Shown here: positions 49,092 through 59,718 of the stretch, in pieces
Layout: every line of letters begins with the position of its first letter
Position numbering within the stretch: the first letter of the stretch is position 1
From: Prochlorococcus sp. AG-402-M23
GTDB taxonomy: Bacteria > Cyanobacteriota > Cyanobacteriia > PCC-6307 > Cyanobiaceae
Assembly (NCBI GenBank): GCA_003216575.1
Contig: QCIR01000002.1
Span: 43,700-107,699 of the forward strand
Reading direction: 5' to 3'
DNA length: 64,000 nucleotides
Made by a program: the position numbers and the translations under genes
The notes under the pieces: model-generated
Databases searched by the model: none
Seen by the model: only the letters and a program-made list of their open reading frames with translations
Told to the model about the DNA's origin: nothing

Positions 49092-50267
49092 CTATAGCAA
49101 TCCTATTTGGTGTAAAGGTCCATCACCAATTATTAATTCCATCAAAAAACCAAGAAAGACAATCATTGCAACTCTCCCATTCCAAACTTCAGAGCTGTTG
49201 TTCCAACCCCATTGCCATTTCTCTTGCGGGTATAGCTTTACTCTTTCGGGCAATCTTGACGCTTCCTCTAAACTAATCCCCTCGCCTTTAAGGCAAGAAG
49301 AAACAAGATTAGCTAGTCCTTCAATAAATAAGGGATAGGTATCAAGTGCTGGAACTCTTTTAAAATTAACAACTCCATTTTTAGTAGCAATTTCTTTATA
49401 CTCAATATCAATCTCCTGAAGTGTCTCAATATGCTCACTCACAAAACTAATTGGAACGACAACAAGTTCCTTAACTCCAGATTTTCCTAATTTTTCTAAC
49501 ACCTCCTCCGTATATGGTTTTAACCATTCCTCTGGCCCTACTCTACTTTGATAAGCAAGTGAGAATGAATTACTGAATCCAAGAGAACTCTCAAGCTGAT
49601 CAATAATCAAAATTGAACAATTTTGTATTTGATCTTGATAAGGATCACCAGCTTCTTCTACATAGCTCTTAGGTACCCCGTGGGCAGTAAAAAAAACATG
49701 GGCCTCTTTTGGCAAGTCACAAGCAAGGATTTGTTTCTTTATCAGTTCAGCCATTGAAGATACATACGCTGGATTATCAAACCAGCTGCGAATACAACGA
49801 ATTGATAATTTCCCAAACTCAAAGTCACCATCTCTTAACCTTTTTAACTCTCTAAAGCTTGATCCACTGGTACTTATAGAAAAATGAGGATAGAGCGGTA
49901 AAACAACAACCTCACTAACACCATCAGCCTTTATATCCGCTACAGCCGAATCAGTAAATGGATGCCAATATCTCATTGCTACATATGTTGTTGCGTCTAT
50001 TCCCATACCTCTTAGACAACTTTGAAGCTCTCTTGCCTGCTGCTCTGTGATACGACGTAAAGGAGATCCTCCCCCAATTGACCTATAAGCCTCTTGCGAC
50101 TTACTGCTCCTTAATAAACTTATGAGCCAAGCCAAAGGTTTTTGAAAAGCACGAACTGGTAAACGAATTATCTCTGGATCAGAAAATAAATTATATAAAA
50201 AAGGTCCAACGTCCTTAATCCTCTCAGGACCTCCGAGATTTAATAAAAGGACACCAACCCGAGCCAT
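49092..50267 (-). CDS. hemH: Ferrochelatase with C-terminal chlorophyll-binding-like tail
   Basis: 391 aa. Inserts iron into protoporphyrin IX to make heme. Core motifs: [18 protein letters not shown], the active His in [19 protein letters not shown] and [14 protein letters not shown]. The last about 40 residues add a single helix with [16 protein letters not shown], the chlorophyll-binding consensus of HLIP/LHC proteins; this fusion is characteristic of cyanobacteria and plastids and links heme synthesis to thylakoid chlorophyll state. Divergent from the recombinase gene. Confidence 0.96.
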   Translation of the reverse strand: MARVGVLLLNLGGPERIKDVGPFLYNLFSDPEIIRLPVRAFQKPLAWLISLLRSSKSQEAYRSIGGGSPLRRITEQQARELQSCLRGMGIDATTYVAMRYWHPFTDSAVADIKADGVSEVVVLPLYPHFSISTSGSSFRELKRLRDGDFEFGKLSIRCIRSWFDNPAYVSSMAELIKKQILACDLPKEAHVFFTAHGVPKSYVEEAGDPYQDQIQNCSILIIDQLESSLGFSNSFSLAYQSRVGPEEWLKPYTEEVLEKLGKSGVKELVVVPISFVSEHIETLQEIDIEYKEIATKNGVVNFKRVPALDTYPLFIEGLANLVSSCLKGEGISLEEASRLPERVKLYPQEKWQWGWNNSSEVWNGRVAMIVFLGFLMELIIGDGPLHQIGLL

Positions 50268-50335
50268 TTCAGAAAAAACTCCTTATAAAAGGTTATAAAA
50301 ACCCCTAGCAAGGTAAAGATAGCTAAATTTACAGG

Positions 50336-51523
50336 ATGATGGACGAGAATCAAAAGTTAATAGATATCAACAAAGACCTTGAGTCAAAGGGAATCAATCT
50401 AAGAATTGAAAAAAGAGGCAAAGTTTTAAACATTCGTGGATCATTACCTGATAAAAAAAATCCAAATCTTCTGAAAGTTCAAAGAATAAGTCTTAAAATC
50501 CCATGCGAAATAAATGGTTTAGAAGACGCGAGAAAAGCTATTGAATTAATTAATTACCAACTCAAGAAAAATCAATTTACTTGGTCTCATTGGATCAAAG
50601 AAAAACCCATCTCTTCAATCAAAAGTAACAATATAAATTTAGGGAATGAAATAGAAAACTTTAAAAAAGTATTTTTTTCTGATACCTCTAAAAGCAAATC
50701 ACCTGCAAGTATGATCAGCACATGGCAATCTGCCTACAAACCATATATGAATAGGTTGATTAAAATTAGTAATAAATCTAGCCTTAATTTGAACGAGGAT
50801 CTATTACTGAAAATTCTTTTAAGTTACAAAGAGAATTCACGGAGCAGACAACAATGCGGTATTGCCATAAGCTCTCTAGCTAGATATCTTAATTTAGAAC
50901 TTCCTGAGAACTGGAAACAACTTCAAAGTGGTTATGGAATTCACGAGTCTAATTTTAGAAAATTGCCTAGTGATGATGAAATTATAACTAATTTTAATTT
51001 AATACCAAATCCAAAATGGAAGTTTGTTTTTGGGTTAATGGCAACTTATGGCCTTAGAAATCATGAAGTCTTTTTTTGTGATTTATCTTGTTTAAAAAAA
51101 AATGGGGATAAAATACTTAGAGTGTTCCCGAAAACCAAAACAGGAGAACATCAAGTTTGGCCATTTCATCCTGAATGGGTCAGTTTGTTTGGTCTAGACA
51201 ATAAAACTGATACTAATTCCTTACTTCCAAATATTAAAACTGATTTACAAGAAACTACTCTTCAACATATTGGGAGAAGAGTATCTGAACAATTTAGAAG
51301 GTATAAAATATCTTTTACACCTTATGACTTGAGACATGCATGGGCAGTAAGAACAATTTTAATAGGTTTACCAAATACTGTAGCCGCAAAAATGATGGGG
51401 CACTCAGTATCTATACATACAAAAACCTATCACCACTGGATAACTAGAAGAGACCAACAAATTGCAGTTGATAGTGCCCTTTCAAGATCAACTATTAACA
51501 ACACAAATAATTACTATTTATAG
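50336..51523 (+). CDS. Tyrosine recombinase/integrase
   Basis: 395 aa. N-terminal arm and SAM-like domain (to about 190), catalytic domain from about 210. Catalytic set: Arg241 in YGLRNHE, Lys in FPKTKTGEH, Arg333 in YDLRHAW, His356 in MGHSVSIH and nucleophile Tyr365 in TKTYHHW. The box II His of HxxR is Tyr330, a variant I recall from cyanobacterial integrases. No phage genes, tRNA target or direct repeats flank it, and base use resembles neighbours, so it looks resident. Role (XerC-like or remnant element) unknown. Confidence 0.85.
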   Translation: MMDENQKLIDINKDLESKGINLRIEKRGKVLNIRGSLPDKKNPNLLKVQRISLKIPCEINGLEDARKAIELINYQLKKNQFTWSHWIKEKPISSIKSNNINLGNEIENFKKVFFSDTSKSKSPASMISTWQSAYKPYMNRLIKISNKSSLNLNEDLLLKILLSYKENSRSRQQCGIAISSLARYLNLELPENWKQLQSGYGIHESNFRKLPSDDEIITNFNLIPNPKWKFVFGLMATYGLRNHEVFFCDLSCLKKNGDKILRVFPKTKTGEHQVWPFHPEWVSLFGLDNKTDTNSLLPNIKTDLQETTLQHIGRRVSEQFRRYKISFTPYDLRHAWAVRTILIGLPNTVAAKMMGHSVSIHTKTYHHWITRRDQQIAVDSALSRSTINNTNNYYL

Positions 51524-51580
51524 CTATTTTATTTCTATTAATTATTATTTTTATAAATAATTTTATTATACTCTAGGCAA

Positions 51581-52273
51581 ATGAGTCAGAAGATTAATAA
51601 AGAAAATTCAAGACTTAATAATCTTGACAAGGCCGCGGAAGAAATAGGAATTGGTGGCAATGTTATGCCGAATATTAGTGAGGAGAAATATCGTAAAAGA
51701 ATGGAAAAAAGAAAAGAGATTCAAACGCAGAGAGTAAAAGAAAGGAACAAAGAAAAAGGTCTCATAATTATAAATACAGGTCAAGGTAAGGGGAAAACGA
51801 CGGCTGCTTTAGGTATGGGAATAAGAACTATTGGTCATAGTCATAAAGTTGCAATAATTCAATTCATCAAAGGGGGATGGGAGCCAGGTGAGTTATTAGC
51901 CTTAAAAATGTTTGGAGACAAAGTAAAGTTTCATGCATTTGGAGAAGGATTCACTTGGGAGACACAAGACAGACAGAAAGATATAAACCTAGTCAAATCA
52001 AGTTGGATAACAGCACAATCTTATCTTGAGAATCCAAACTATAAACTTATAATCTTAGATGAAATCATTGTCGCAATAAAACTTGGATATATAGATGAAA
52101 ATCAAATTATAAAAGGTATCAATTCGCGACCATTACTTACACATGTAGTACTAACAGGAAGAGGAGCTTCAAAGAAATTAATCGATTCAGCTGATCTTGT
52201 TACTGAAATGAAGTTAATCCATCATCCTTTTAGAGAGCAAGGAGTAAAGGCTCAAGAAGGAATTGAATATTGA
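51581..52273 (+). CDS. cobO: Cob(I)alamin adenosyltransferase (CobO/BtuR type)
   Basis: 230 aa. P-loop TGQGKGKTTAALGMGIRTIG, QFIKGGWEPGE and LIILDEI identify the CobA/CobO-type corrinoid adenosyltransferase of vitamin B12 synthesis. An extra basic, coiled N-terminus of about 60 residues (RMEKRKEIQTQRVKERNKEK) precedes the domain. Prochlorococcus makes pseudocobalamin, so a B12 pathway gene is expected. Confidence 0.92.
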   Translation: MSQKINKENSRLNNLDKAAEEIGIGGNVMPNISEEKYRKRMEKRKEIQTQRVKERNKEKGLIIINTGQGKGKTTAALGMGIRTIGHSHKVAIIQFIKGGWEPGELLALKMFGDKVKFHAFGEGFTWETQDRQKDINLVKSSWITAQSYLENPNYKLIILDEIIVAIKLGYIDENQIIKGINSRPLLTHVVLTGRGASKKLIDSADLVTEMKLIHHPFREQGVKAQEGIEY

Positions 52274-52369
52274 GTACTAATTTTGAAATATTTCCATCGC
52301 AAGGAATCCAATACAGATATTAGGACGTTCTCTCAGGACTTGCTACTGTCAATTGGATATTGATTTTTA

Positions 52370-53083
52370 ATGACATACTCCAGAGCACTCATAAAACTCA
52401 GCGGCGAAGCTCTTATGGGAGACAAACCTTATGGGATTGATCCTGAAATTGTTCAATCTATTGCCAATGATGTTTCAAAAGTAGTAGAGAATGGGACACA
52501 AATAGCAATTGTAGTTGGTGGTGGAAATATCTTTAGAGGATTAAAAGGATCAGCCGCGGGGATGGATAGAGCCACTGCTGACTATGTAGGGATGCTGGCT
52601 ACTGTAATGAATGCTATTACCCTACAAGATGGATTAGAAAGAGCAGGGGTGCCTACAAGAGTACAATCTGCTATTGATATGCAACAAATTGCAGAGCCCT
52701 ATATCAGAAGAAGAGCTATTAGACATCTTGAGAAGGGAAGGGTAGTTGTATTTGGAGGTGGATGCGGCAATCCTTTCTTCACAACTGACACCACTGCAGC
52801 TCTTAGAGCAGCTGAAATAAATGCAGAGGTTGTCTTCAAAGCTACGAAAGTTGATGGTGTATATGATCGAGACCCACAGAAATTTTCTGATGCTGTCAAA
52901 TATGAAAATCTCACTTTTCAAGATGTATTAACTAAGGAGATAGGAGTAATGGATAGTACTGCAATTGCTCTTTGCAAAGATAATAAGATACCCATAGTTG
53001 TTTTTAATATTTTTCAACATGGGAATATCGCTAAGGCTATTTCTGGTGAGCCAATTGGATCAAGAATATCTAATTCAAGTTAA
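52370..53083 (+). CDS. pyrH: UMP kinase
   Basis: 237 aa. Amino acid kinase fold; motifs [22 protein letters not shown] and [14 protein letters not shown]. Phosphorylates UMP to UDP, hexameric. First gene of the pyrH-frr pair found in most bacteria; 55 bases to frr. Confidence 0.97.
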   Translation: MTYSRALIKLSGEALMGDKPYGIDPEIVQSIANDVSKVVENGTQIAIVVGGGNIFRGLKGSAAGMDRATADYVGMLATVMNAITLQDGLERAGVPTRVQSAIDMQQIAEPYIRRRAIRHLEKGRVVVFGGGCGNPFFTTDTTAALRAAEINAEVVFKATKVDGVYDRDPQKFSDAVKYENLTFQDVLTKEIGVMDSTAIALCKDNKIPIVVFNIFQHGNIAKAISGEPIGSRISNSS

Positions 53084-53138
53084 ACAAAAATAATTGAGAA
53101 ACTTTTTAAAAATTAATTTTGCCAGAACTTAAATTAAA

Positions 53139-53687
53139 ATGACTAACCAAGAGCTAAAAATCACAATGAGCAAATCTGTAGAAGCAGCTCAAAGAAACTT
53201 TAATACCATCAGGACCGGAAGGGCAAATACATCCTTATTAGATAGAGTGTCAGTTGAATATTATGGAGCTGAAACTCCACTTAAGTCTCTTGCAACTATT
53301 TCAACTCCTGACTCTCAAACGATAGCGATTCAACCCTTCGATTTAGGTTCACTGGCTACGATTGAGAAAGCAATAGCGACAAGTGATCTAGGTTTTACAC
53401 CAAATAATGATGGGAAAATAATTCGTATCAATGTTCCACCGTTAACTGAAGAACGTAGAAAAGAATTTTGCAAACTCGCATCTAAGTATGCGGAAGAAGG
53501 AAAAGTTGCGCTAAGAAATATACGGAGAGATGCAATAGAAAAAGTTAAAAGATCTGAAAAAGATGGTGATCTTTCCGAAGATCAAAGCAGAGATGAGCAA
53601 GAAACAATTCAACAAGAGACAGATAAATTTATTAAAGATATTGAGAAAAAACTTTCAGAAAAAGAAGCTGAAATTCTAAAAGTTTGA
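53139..53687 (+). CDS. frr: Ribosome recycling factor
   Basis: 182 aa, near the usual 185. Seen: [30 protein letters not shown] and [15 protein letters not shown]. With EF-G splits terminated ribosomes. The TGA stop overlaps the TTG start of the next gene (TTGA), so the FAD enzyme is translation-coupled. Confidence 0.97.
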   Translation: MTNQELKITMSKSVEAAQRNFNTIRTGRANTSLLDRVSVEYYGAETPLKSLATISTPDSQTIAIQPFDLGSLATIEKAIATSDLGFTPNNDGKIIRINVPPLTEERRKEFCKLASKYAEEGKVALRNIRRDAIEKVKRSEKDGDLSEDQSRDEQETIQQETDKFIKDIEKKLSEKEAEILKV

Positions 53688-54814
53688 CAATATTTGATGT
53701 AGCCATTATTGGAGGAGGGGCCTCAGGGACGACGGCGGCATTTCATCTGGCTAATAAAGGTAAAAACGTATGTATTCTCGAAAAAAACAATTCTTCTTTT
53801 GCGAGAGCCTGTAGTGGTGGAATATCCTCTGCAGTACAAAATTGGTTCCCTTTTAACCTAATGCCAATTGTTGACGAAGTAATCACTAATGTAGAATTTA
53901 GTTGGTGTAATAATGATAAAATAGTTGCTAAGCTTTCTGGCTCATCGCCTTTTTGGATAGTCAAACGAGAAAAACTGGACTCATTTTTATTAGATCAAGC
54001 AGTAAATTCTGGATGTAATTTATTAACTACCTTTTATGTAGTTAATATAAAGAAAAACTCTAACATTTGGCAAATAACGGCTCTTGACGGAAGACATATA
54101 GAGGCAAAGACAATTGTTATTGCTGACGGATCCCAATCACCATGGTCGAACTTTTTTAAGTTAGGTCCAAAAACACTAAAGTATGCCTACACTTTCTCAG
54201 GTAGAATTAAAAGGAAGGGTAATTTAAGGAATGAAACCGCTAGGTTCGACTTTGGGTTCGTAAAGAATGGATTCGCATGGGCATTTCCATTAAAGAATGA
54301 AGTCAATATTGGAATGGGAACTTTTCTAGGTAATAAGAATTCAATTCCTTTTGAAGAAATACTCCAATCATTTATTACTGATTTAGGCTTTGAGCCTTCA
54401 GAGGTAATTGGCCAAAAAACAAAGTTAAGAATTTGGAATGGCCACAGTAACTTACATGGAGAAGGAATTCTTCTTGTTGGAGATGCCGCCTCACTATGCG
54501 ATCCATTTTTAGCGGAGGGATTAAGGCCTGCTTTAATGAGCGGTTTTGAGGCAGCAAAAAGCCTTTCTCATTGGTTAGACGGAAACATTAATCACTTAGA
54601 TGCATATTCAAAGACAATGAAAAATAATTGGGGAAATTCAATGGCATGGGGGAGAAGGATTGCTCAAGTTTTTTATCGTTTCCCTAAAGTCGGATATAAA
54701 TTAGGAGTAAAAAGAGCAACTGCTCCAAAAAGAATTGCTCAAATACTTTCAGGTGAGATGAGTTATGAAGACATTGCAAAAAGAGTAATTAACAGATTAC
54801 TCTTTCAACACTAA
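53684..54814 (+). CDS. FAD-dependent oxidoreductase, geranylgeranyl reductase-like
   Basis: 376 aa starting at TTG 53684, which overlaps the frr stop; the Rossmann motif [13 protein letters not shown] begins at residue 8, so no earlier start is needed. Second FAD motif [20 protein letters not shown]. The family contains ChlP-like geranylgeranyl reductases and digeranylglycerol lipid reductases; the length and motifs fit, but this is not ChlP itself by eye. Likely reduces an isoprenoid or acts on a quinone-like substrate. Confidence 0.82.
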   Translation: MTIFDVAIIGGGASGTTAAFHLANKGKNVCILEKNNSSFARACSGGISSAVQNWFPFNLMPIVDEVITNVEFSWCNNDKIVAKLSGSSPFWIVKREKLDSFLLDQAVNSGCNLLTTFYVVNIKKNSNIWQITALDGRHIEAKTIVIADGSQSPWSNFFKLGPKTLKYAYTFSGRIKRKGNLRNETARFDFGFVKNGFAWAFPLKNEVNIGMGTFLGNKNSIPFEEILQSFITDLGFEPSEVIGQKTKLRIWNGHSNLHGEGILLVGDAASLCDPFLAEGLRPALMSGFEAAKSLSHWLDGNINHLDAYSKTMKNNWGNSMAWGRRIAQVFYRFPKVGYKLGVKRATAPKRIAQILSGEMSYEDIAKRVINRLLFQH

Positions 54815-54816
54815 CT

Positions 54817-55815
54817 TCATAAAGTTAGTGCGATTTCTCCTTCAATCAACTCAATTCTTTCATTCAATTGATTTTCTAATTTATCAATTGCCTTGCTAAA
54901 ACCTTCAATCCCCTCATTAAGTTTTTCCGTAGCCATCTTGTCTCCGGCCATCATTAGCTCAAAAGATGTCTGATCTAGATGAATAGTCTCATCAATTACT
55001 AAAGGTTTTTGTGCATTTAGCTTAATGGGCAAGTCAGAATATGTTTCTTTAAGTTGCTGAAGTAGTTTAGGGGAAATAGTCAACAAGTCGCATCCAGCAA
55101 GTTCAGTTATTTCCTCTATATTCCTGAAGCTCGCTCCCATAACCTCAGTCTTATAACCATTTGACTTAAAGTAATTGAATATTTTAGTCACAGAAACGAC
55201 TCCAGGATCTTCAATCGCAGGATAAGAATCTCTTCCTGTAGCAGCTTTATACCAATCTAAAATCCTTCCAACAAAGGGCGAAATAAGAGTCACACCTGCA
55301 TCAGCACAAGCCACAGCCTGATAGAAATTAAACAATAAAGTTAGGTTGCAATGAATATTTTCTTTCTCTAACACCTCAGCAGCTTTTATCCCCTCCCAAG
55401 TAGAAGCAATTTTAATTAAGACTCGATCATTAGAAATTCCAGCCTTATTGTACTTAGCAATTATTTTTCTGGCTTTTGCAATAGTTGCATCAGTATCGAA
55501 ACTAAGTCTTGCATCAACTTCTGTTGAGACACGACCAGGTATTAACTTTAAAATCTCTTTACCAAAGACAACACAGAGTTCATCCAAAGCTTCTTTAACT
55601 ACATCACTTTTGGGTGAATTTTTTCCTAACATTTCTCTTGAAGTCGTAAGTGCTTTATCAATCAAGCTTTGATAAGCAGGTATTTGTGCAGCCGCAAGAA
55701 TTAAAGAAGGATTTGTTGTGGCGTCGATAGGATGGAATTTTTTGATCGCTTCAAGATCACCAGTATCAGCTACCACTACTGTCATTGACGATAACTGGTT
55801 AAGAAGGGACTCCAT
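54817..55815 (-). CDS. tal: Transaldolase
   Basis: 332 aa, TalB-type length (phage TalC is far shorter). Catalytic Lys in [17 protein letters not shown], with NCNLTLLF-like [13 protein letters not shown] and [11 protein letters not shown]. Moves a dihydroxyacetone unit in the pentose phosphate pathway, used for night-time carbon turnover in cyanobacteria. The stop converges on the FAD gene with 2 bases between. Confidence 0.95.
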   Translation of the reverse strand: MESLLNQLSSMTVVVADTGDLEAIKKFHPIDATTNPSLILAAAQIPAYQSLIDKALTTSREMLGKNSPKSDVVKEALDELCVVFGKEILKLIPGRVSTEVDARLSFDTDATIAKARKIIAKYNKAGISNDRVLIKIASTWEGIKAAEVLEKENIHCNLTLLFNFYQAVACADAGVTLISPFVGRILDWYKAATGRDSYPAIEDPGVVSVTKIFNYFKSNGYKTEVMGASFRNIEEITELAGCDLLTISPKLLQQLKETYSDLPIKLNAQKPLVIDETIHLDQTSFELMMAGDKMATEKLNEGIEGFSKAIDKLENQLNERIELIEGEIALTL

Positions 55816-55908
55816 AATTAAAAAACATCCTTAATAGGGAATAGACTAGCTATATTTTTTACAGATTTCACCCTTTAATTAGTATTTCAGGTAAACCTTA
55901 GTCATCTC

Positions 55909-57705
55909 TTAGTTTTTGCTAACTAAGTGTTCATTTTTATCAATACTTGGAGGGATTTGTTCTATCACAAGCAAAGTTTCAATAATTTTTTTTGCCACCG
56001 GTAAAGCTACAGTTGCTCCATAAGCATTTGGCTTTTGAGGTTCATCAATAACTGCCAACACAACGTATCTAGGATCATCGATAGGAAGACTTGCTACAAA
56101 ACTGCAAATTTTTGAATCATAGTTCAAGCCATCCTGGGATTTCTGAGCTGTTCCTGTTTTACCCCCAATCCGGTAGCCAGGAACATTTGCGGCAATACCA
56201 CTTTCCTTATAAAAAGACACAACTGTTTCCATCCATCCAAGAACAATTTTCGTAACTTCAGGAGATAAAACCTGCTTGGACTCAGTGAGAGTCTGGGAAT
56301 ACAATTGGGAATCACCTTTCAAGCCTTTTGTGATATGTGGCGTGACAAGTTTTCCTCCATTCGCAATCAAAGCATGTAACTGGGCAAGTTTTAAAGGAGT
56401 AATAGAAAAACCTTGGCCAAAAGAGGCGACTGCAGGTTCTATCGGTTGATTTATAAAAATCTGCTTGGATTTAATTTGTCCACCGACTGCTCCAGGGAGA
56501 TCAGTTTCTGGAATTTCATCTATACCTAACCGTCTTAACCATTGCCAATAATTACTTGCATCTAATTTATTCATAATCTTGACCATCCCTACATTACTTG
56601 AGACTTGTAATACCTCAGGAAAAGTTAATACACCATTAGGCTTCCGATCCCAATTCGAAAGAGGCCATCCTCCAACCCTAACAAGACCATCATCATTTAT
56701 TTCACCATTTGGACTGATAACCCCCTCCTCCAATGCTAATGCTAAATTGATTGGCTTAAAAGTAGAACCTGGTTCAAATAATTCTTGAACTGACCACTCT
56801 TTAAACAGAGATGGTGAATAGTCCCAATATTTATTAGGATCATAACTTGGTGTAGAAGCCAATGCCAAAAGTTCTCCTGTATCAATATCCATTACAATTA
56901 CTACACCTTTTTTTGCATTCCACTCTTTTACTTGCTTAGTTATTTCTTTAACGGCTACTTCTTGGAGTCTTACATCTAAAGTTAGTTGGAGATTTAATTG
57001 GTCCTCTTCAAACACACCACGCCGAACACCAATAGGCAAAGGTGTTCCATCAGCCCCTTTCCTAAGTACACTTGTTTTTTCAAGACGCTTGAGCTCTTTA
57101 TTTAGGCTTAATTCTAATCCAGCCTGGGGTCTTCTATCTAAATCCAAAAAACCAACTACATTTGCAAAGAGTGAACCATGAGGATAAAGTCTTTGAGGAT
57201 ATACCTCTAAATCAATTCCGCTAATTCTTAGTTTGTTAATTGCATTAGCTCTCTCCGGAGTTAGCCCCTCTGCAAGTTTTACCCCTGAAGAATAATTTCC
57301 TAATTTATTTAAAATTTCATCAACACTTTTAGATAATGGAGCAGAAAGAAGTTTCGCGACTTCAACTGGTTGACGTACTTTTTCAAATGAGTCTCCAGGA
57401 AAATTAAAATATCTAGGATGAGCCCAAAGCTTAAAACGTTTCTCATCTATTGCTAAAAGTTTTCCGTTCCTATCTAAAATAGATCGTCGTGTTCCTAGAG
57501 GTTTCTTTTTTTCTGTTTGGACTTCACGGGCTAGGGCTCTTAATTCATCAGCCTGAAATATCTGAAGCCAACCTACTCTAAGAAAAAGCCCACAAAGTCC
57601 AAGACTTAAAAGAAGAAAGACAATTTCGAATCGATAATTGGATAGAGGTGAAAGAGTCTTTATCTTAAATACCTTCCTCTTCTTTCTCGAATTAATTGTT
57701 TTCAT
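55909..57705 (-). CDS. ftsI: Septal peptidoglycan transpeptidase FtsI (PBP3)
   Basis: 598 aa class B penicillin-binding protein. One membrane helix (about 26-50), dimerisation domain, then transpeptidase motifs: SxxK at 314-317 (PGSTFKP), SSN at 369-371 and KTG at 516-518 (GGKTGTA). Cross-links septal peptidoglycan with FtsW. It begins 8 bases after the small bitopic gene 57714-58178, as ftsI follows ftsL in many bacteria. Confidence 0.94.
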   Translation of the reverse strand: MKTINSRKKRKVFKIKTLSPLSNYRFEIVFLLLSLGLCGLFLRVGWLQIFQADELRALAREVQTEKKKPLGTRRSILDRNGKLLAIDEKRFKLWAHPRYFNFPGDSFEKVRQPVEVAKLLSAPLSKSVDEILNKLGNYSSGVKLAEGLTPERANAINKLRISGIDLEVYPQRLYPHGSLFANVVGFLDLDRRPQAGLELSLNKELKRLEKTSVLRKGADGTPLPIGVRRGVFEEDQLNLQLTLDVRLQEVAVKEITKQVKEWNAKKGVVIVMDIDTGELLALASTPSYDPNKYWDYSPSLFKEWSVQELFEPGSTFKPINLALALEEGVISPNGEINDDGLVRVGGWPLSNWDRKPNGVLTFPEVLQVSSNVGMVKIMNKLDASNYWQWLRRLGIDEIPETDLPGAVGGQIKSKQIFINQPIEPAVASFGQGFSITPLKLAQLHALIANGGKLVTPHITKGLKGDSQLYSQTLTESKQVLSPEVTKIVLGWMETVVSFYKESGIAANVPGYRIGGKTGTAQKSQDGLNYDSKICSFVASLPIDDPRYVVLAVIDEPQKPNAYGATVALPVAKKIIETLLVIEQIPPSIDKNEHLVSKN

Positions 57706-57713
57706 GAAAATTA

Positions 57714-58178
57714 TTAATAACCTGCCTTAACAGGAAAAAAAGAAATTCTCTCTAACAATCTATTTTTAAATGTCTCATGAAATAACTTTTTGACCTTTTG
57801 TGGGCTTGGGGTATCAACATATATAAGATCCTCCGCTTTAGTAGGAACTAAAAATCTAGACAACTTTTGATTTTCTAATAGGTAACCTTCAAGAATTGAA
57901 GTTGATTCCATTATCCTTCGGTTCAAGTCTCTTGTTGTTTCAAGCTTAGTAAAAGATTTTGTCCATAAGTATTGAGAGTGCAAAGCTACCGACGACATTA
58001 TCGCGACAGTTATGAGAGAACCTGCCAAAGCTCCATCCAGAATGATGTGCAGAGCCGCGTGAATTGGAAATCTTCTTTGAATCTGTTTTGAAGAAAAAAA
58101 ACTATTTGAAAAACCTATTGGCAACTTCTTTTTTTGAAATTGCCCTACTTCTTTTTTATATAGAGTATTACTAAACAA
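57714..58178 (-). CDS. Small bitopic protein, FtsL-like by position and layout
   Basis: 154 aa. Basic cytosolic N-terminus (about 1-42), one membrane helix (about 43-68), then a heptad-like segment (about 70-110; WTKSFTKLETTRDLNRRIM, LEGYLLENQKLSRFL) followed by a short periplasmic end with VPTKAEDLIYV. This is the FtsL layout (short inside, helix, coiled coil), and it sits 8 bases before ftsI. No sequence signature proves the family, and cyanobacterial FtsL is poorly known. An unrelated small membrane protein is possible. Confidence 0.7.
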   Translation of the reverse strand: MFSNTLYKKEVGQFQKKKLPIGFSNSFFSSKQIQRRFPIHAALHIILDGALAGSLITVAIMSSVALHSQYLWTKSFTKLETTRDLNRRIMESTSILEGYLLENQKLSRFLVPTKAEDLIYVDTPSPQKVKKLFHETFKNRLLERISFFPVKAGY

Positions 58179-58261
58179 ATCACAATTGAAAGTAATTCAA
58201 GTCAAACACCTTGATCAAGCAACTGCAAGATTTGGAATACTGATATTTTTTTTATTTAATA

Positions 58262-59608
58262 TCAAGTCACCAATATTAAACTAGCAAAAGTGAACCCATT
58301 CCACAAAGAGTGCATAAGAGCACATGGAAATAACCTACCTGAACTCAATCTCATCAAACCAAGACCAATCCCTAAAACAAATAAAGGAGGTAATTCTCCA
58401 ACACTTAAATGAGCCAAAGCAAAGATCAAAGCACTCAATAAAACACCGCTGATTTTGCCAACTTTAGATACCAATACAGGAAGAAGCACACCTCTAAAAA
58501 CTAATTCCTCAAAAACTGGAGCCAAAACAACCGTTGTAATCAAAAGGAAAAACAATGGAATGAATTGGTCACTACTTAAAACAAGTTCCAATAAAGGATT
58601 ACTTCCACCCTGATCACCAATAATTTCATTCATTAGCCATCCAACAAGCAGAACCAAAGGCATAATCATTAACCAACCACTAATTGCCTGAAATATTCCT
58701 TCTTTGATTGGTTTGATTTTCCATTGCAACCAACCCCCCTCTAATTCTTTAGAAATAAGACCCTTTAATTGATATCGAATAATTAGTAAAGGAGCTATAG
58801 TCATTGAACAGTAGCCAATAAGCACTCTTAAAGACTCTTTTAATGGAGAAGTTAAATTATTAAATAATAAATCAATTATTGGTAATAAAAGTGCAGGAAA
58901 AACAACTTCGCCAATAACAACAAAACCGCCGGAAATTAAAATAATCATATCTATTATTAACAAAGGAGGAGCGGCGATTTCAGGCCATTGATTATTTTTC
59001 TTTCTTAAAAAAATCAAAGCATACTTAATCAATAATATAGTCCCTATAAAAGAAGCAAATAATGGTAAAAACTGAGAGCTTAAAAGTCTTAAAGAAGTTA
59101 TTTTATTAAATCTTTCGTTAATACATATCTCATCAGAAAAGTCCAATTTTGAACATGAAAGTTGATAAAGTAGAGGGTCTAATTTTATCTCATTTAAATC
59201 AGGAAAGCTGCTTAATTTAATACCTCTTTTACTATCTAAAATATAGTTTCTAACTTTTTCAAGATTTATATCTTTAAAATCATTTTTTAAAATGATTTCT
59301 TGCTCATTTTCAGACTCTTCTAAAGTTGCTAACAACAGCCTCTGCCTATCGTCCATTTGATCAAAAGAAATACTCCTGAGAGCTTCATAAAGCTTTTTTT
59401 GAGGTTCAGATCCTAAAAGGACATCTTTTAGTGATTCTGGTATTGATGAAGAGGCTGAAACTGCCATCTCCGTCTGCATTAAAGAAATTTTTGGCGCGAC
59501 AGAGGGTCGATCAAAGCTGTCTTTTAAACCTTGTCGCCAAATTAAAAAGGTTAAAAGCAATGAAAATAGGGCAACAATCCATTTCCAACTAGTTTTGGCT
59601 TGTCTCAT
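58262..59608 (-). CDS. CPBP (CAAX/Abi) membrane protease
   Basis: 448 aa. Long N-terminal soluble region after one helix (about 8-26), then six or more helices with the family motifs: Glu367-Glu368 with Arg372 (EELVFRG), His400 (ALAHLSVG) and His433-xxx-Asn437 (HSLWNGF). These form the glutamate/histidine active site of Rce1-like proteases. Substrate unknown; some plastid members matter for thylakoid biogenesis. Divergent from the phosphatase gene. Confidence 0.87.
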   Translation of the reverse strand: MRQAKTSWKWIVALFSLLLTFLIWRQGLKDSFDRPSVAPKISLMQTEMAVSASSSIPESLKDVLLGSEPQKKLYEALRSISFDQMDDRQRLLLATLEESENEQEIILKNDFKDINLEKVRNYILDSKRGIKLSSFPDLNEIKLDPLLYQLSCSKLDFSDEICINERFNKITSLRLLSSQFLPLFASFIGTILLIKYALIFLRKKNNQWPEIAAPPLLIIDMIILISGGFVVIGEVVFPALLLPIIDLLFNNLTSPLKESLRVLIGYCSMTIAPLLIIRYQLKGLISKELEGGWLQWKIKPIKEGIFQAISGWLMIMPLVLLVGWLMNEIIGDQGGSNPLLELVLSSDQFIPLFFLLITTVVLAPVFEELVFRGVLLPVLVSKVGKISGVLLSALIFALAHLSVGELPPLFVLGIGLGLMRLSSGRLFPCALMHSLWNGFTFASLILVT

Positions 59609-59718
59609 AAAAATAAACTTGTGAAGACTGACATGGAGAAAGACTTCTATCTTTACTAAAAGAACATTAGATTGACCCCATAGCTAATACCATAATTATC
59701 TAGAAGACATTTTATTTA

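Noticed and set aside
58210..58219. CTTGATCAAG palindrome upstream of the ftsL-like gene
   Set aside because: A 10-base palindrome is expected by chance in a window of this size and has no further support.
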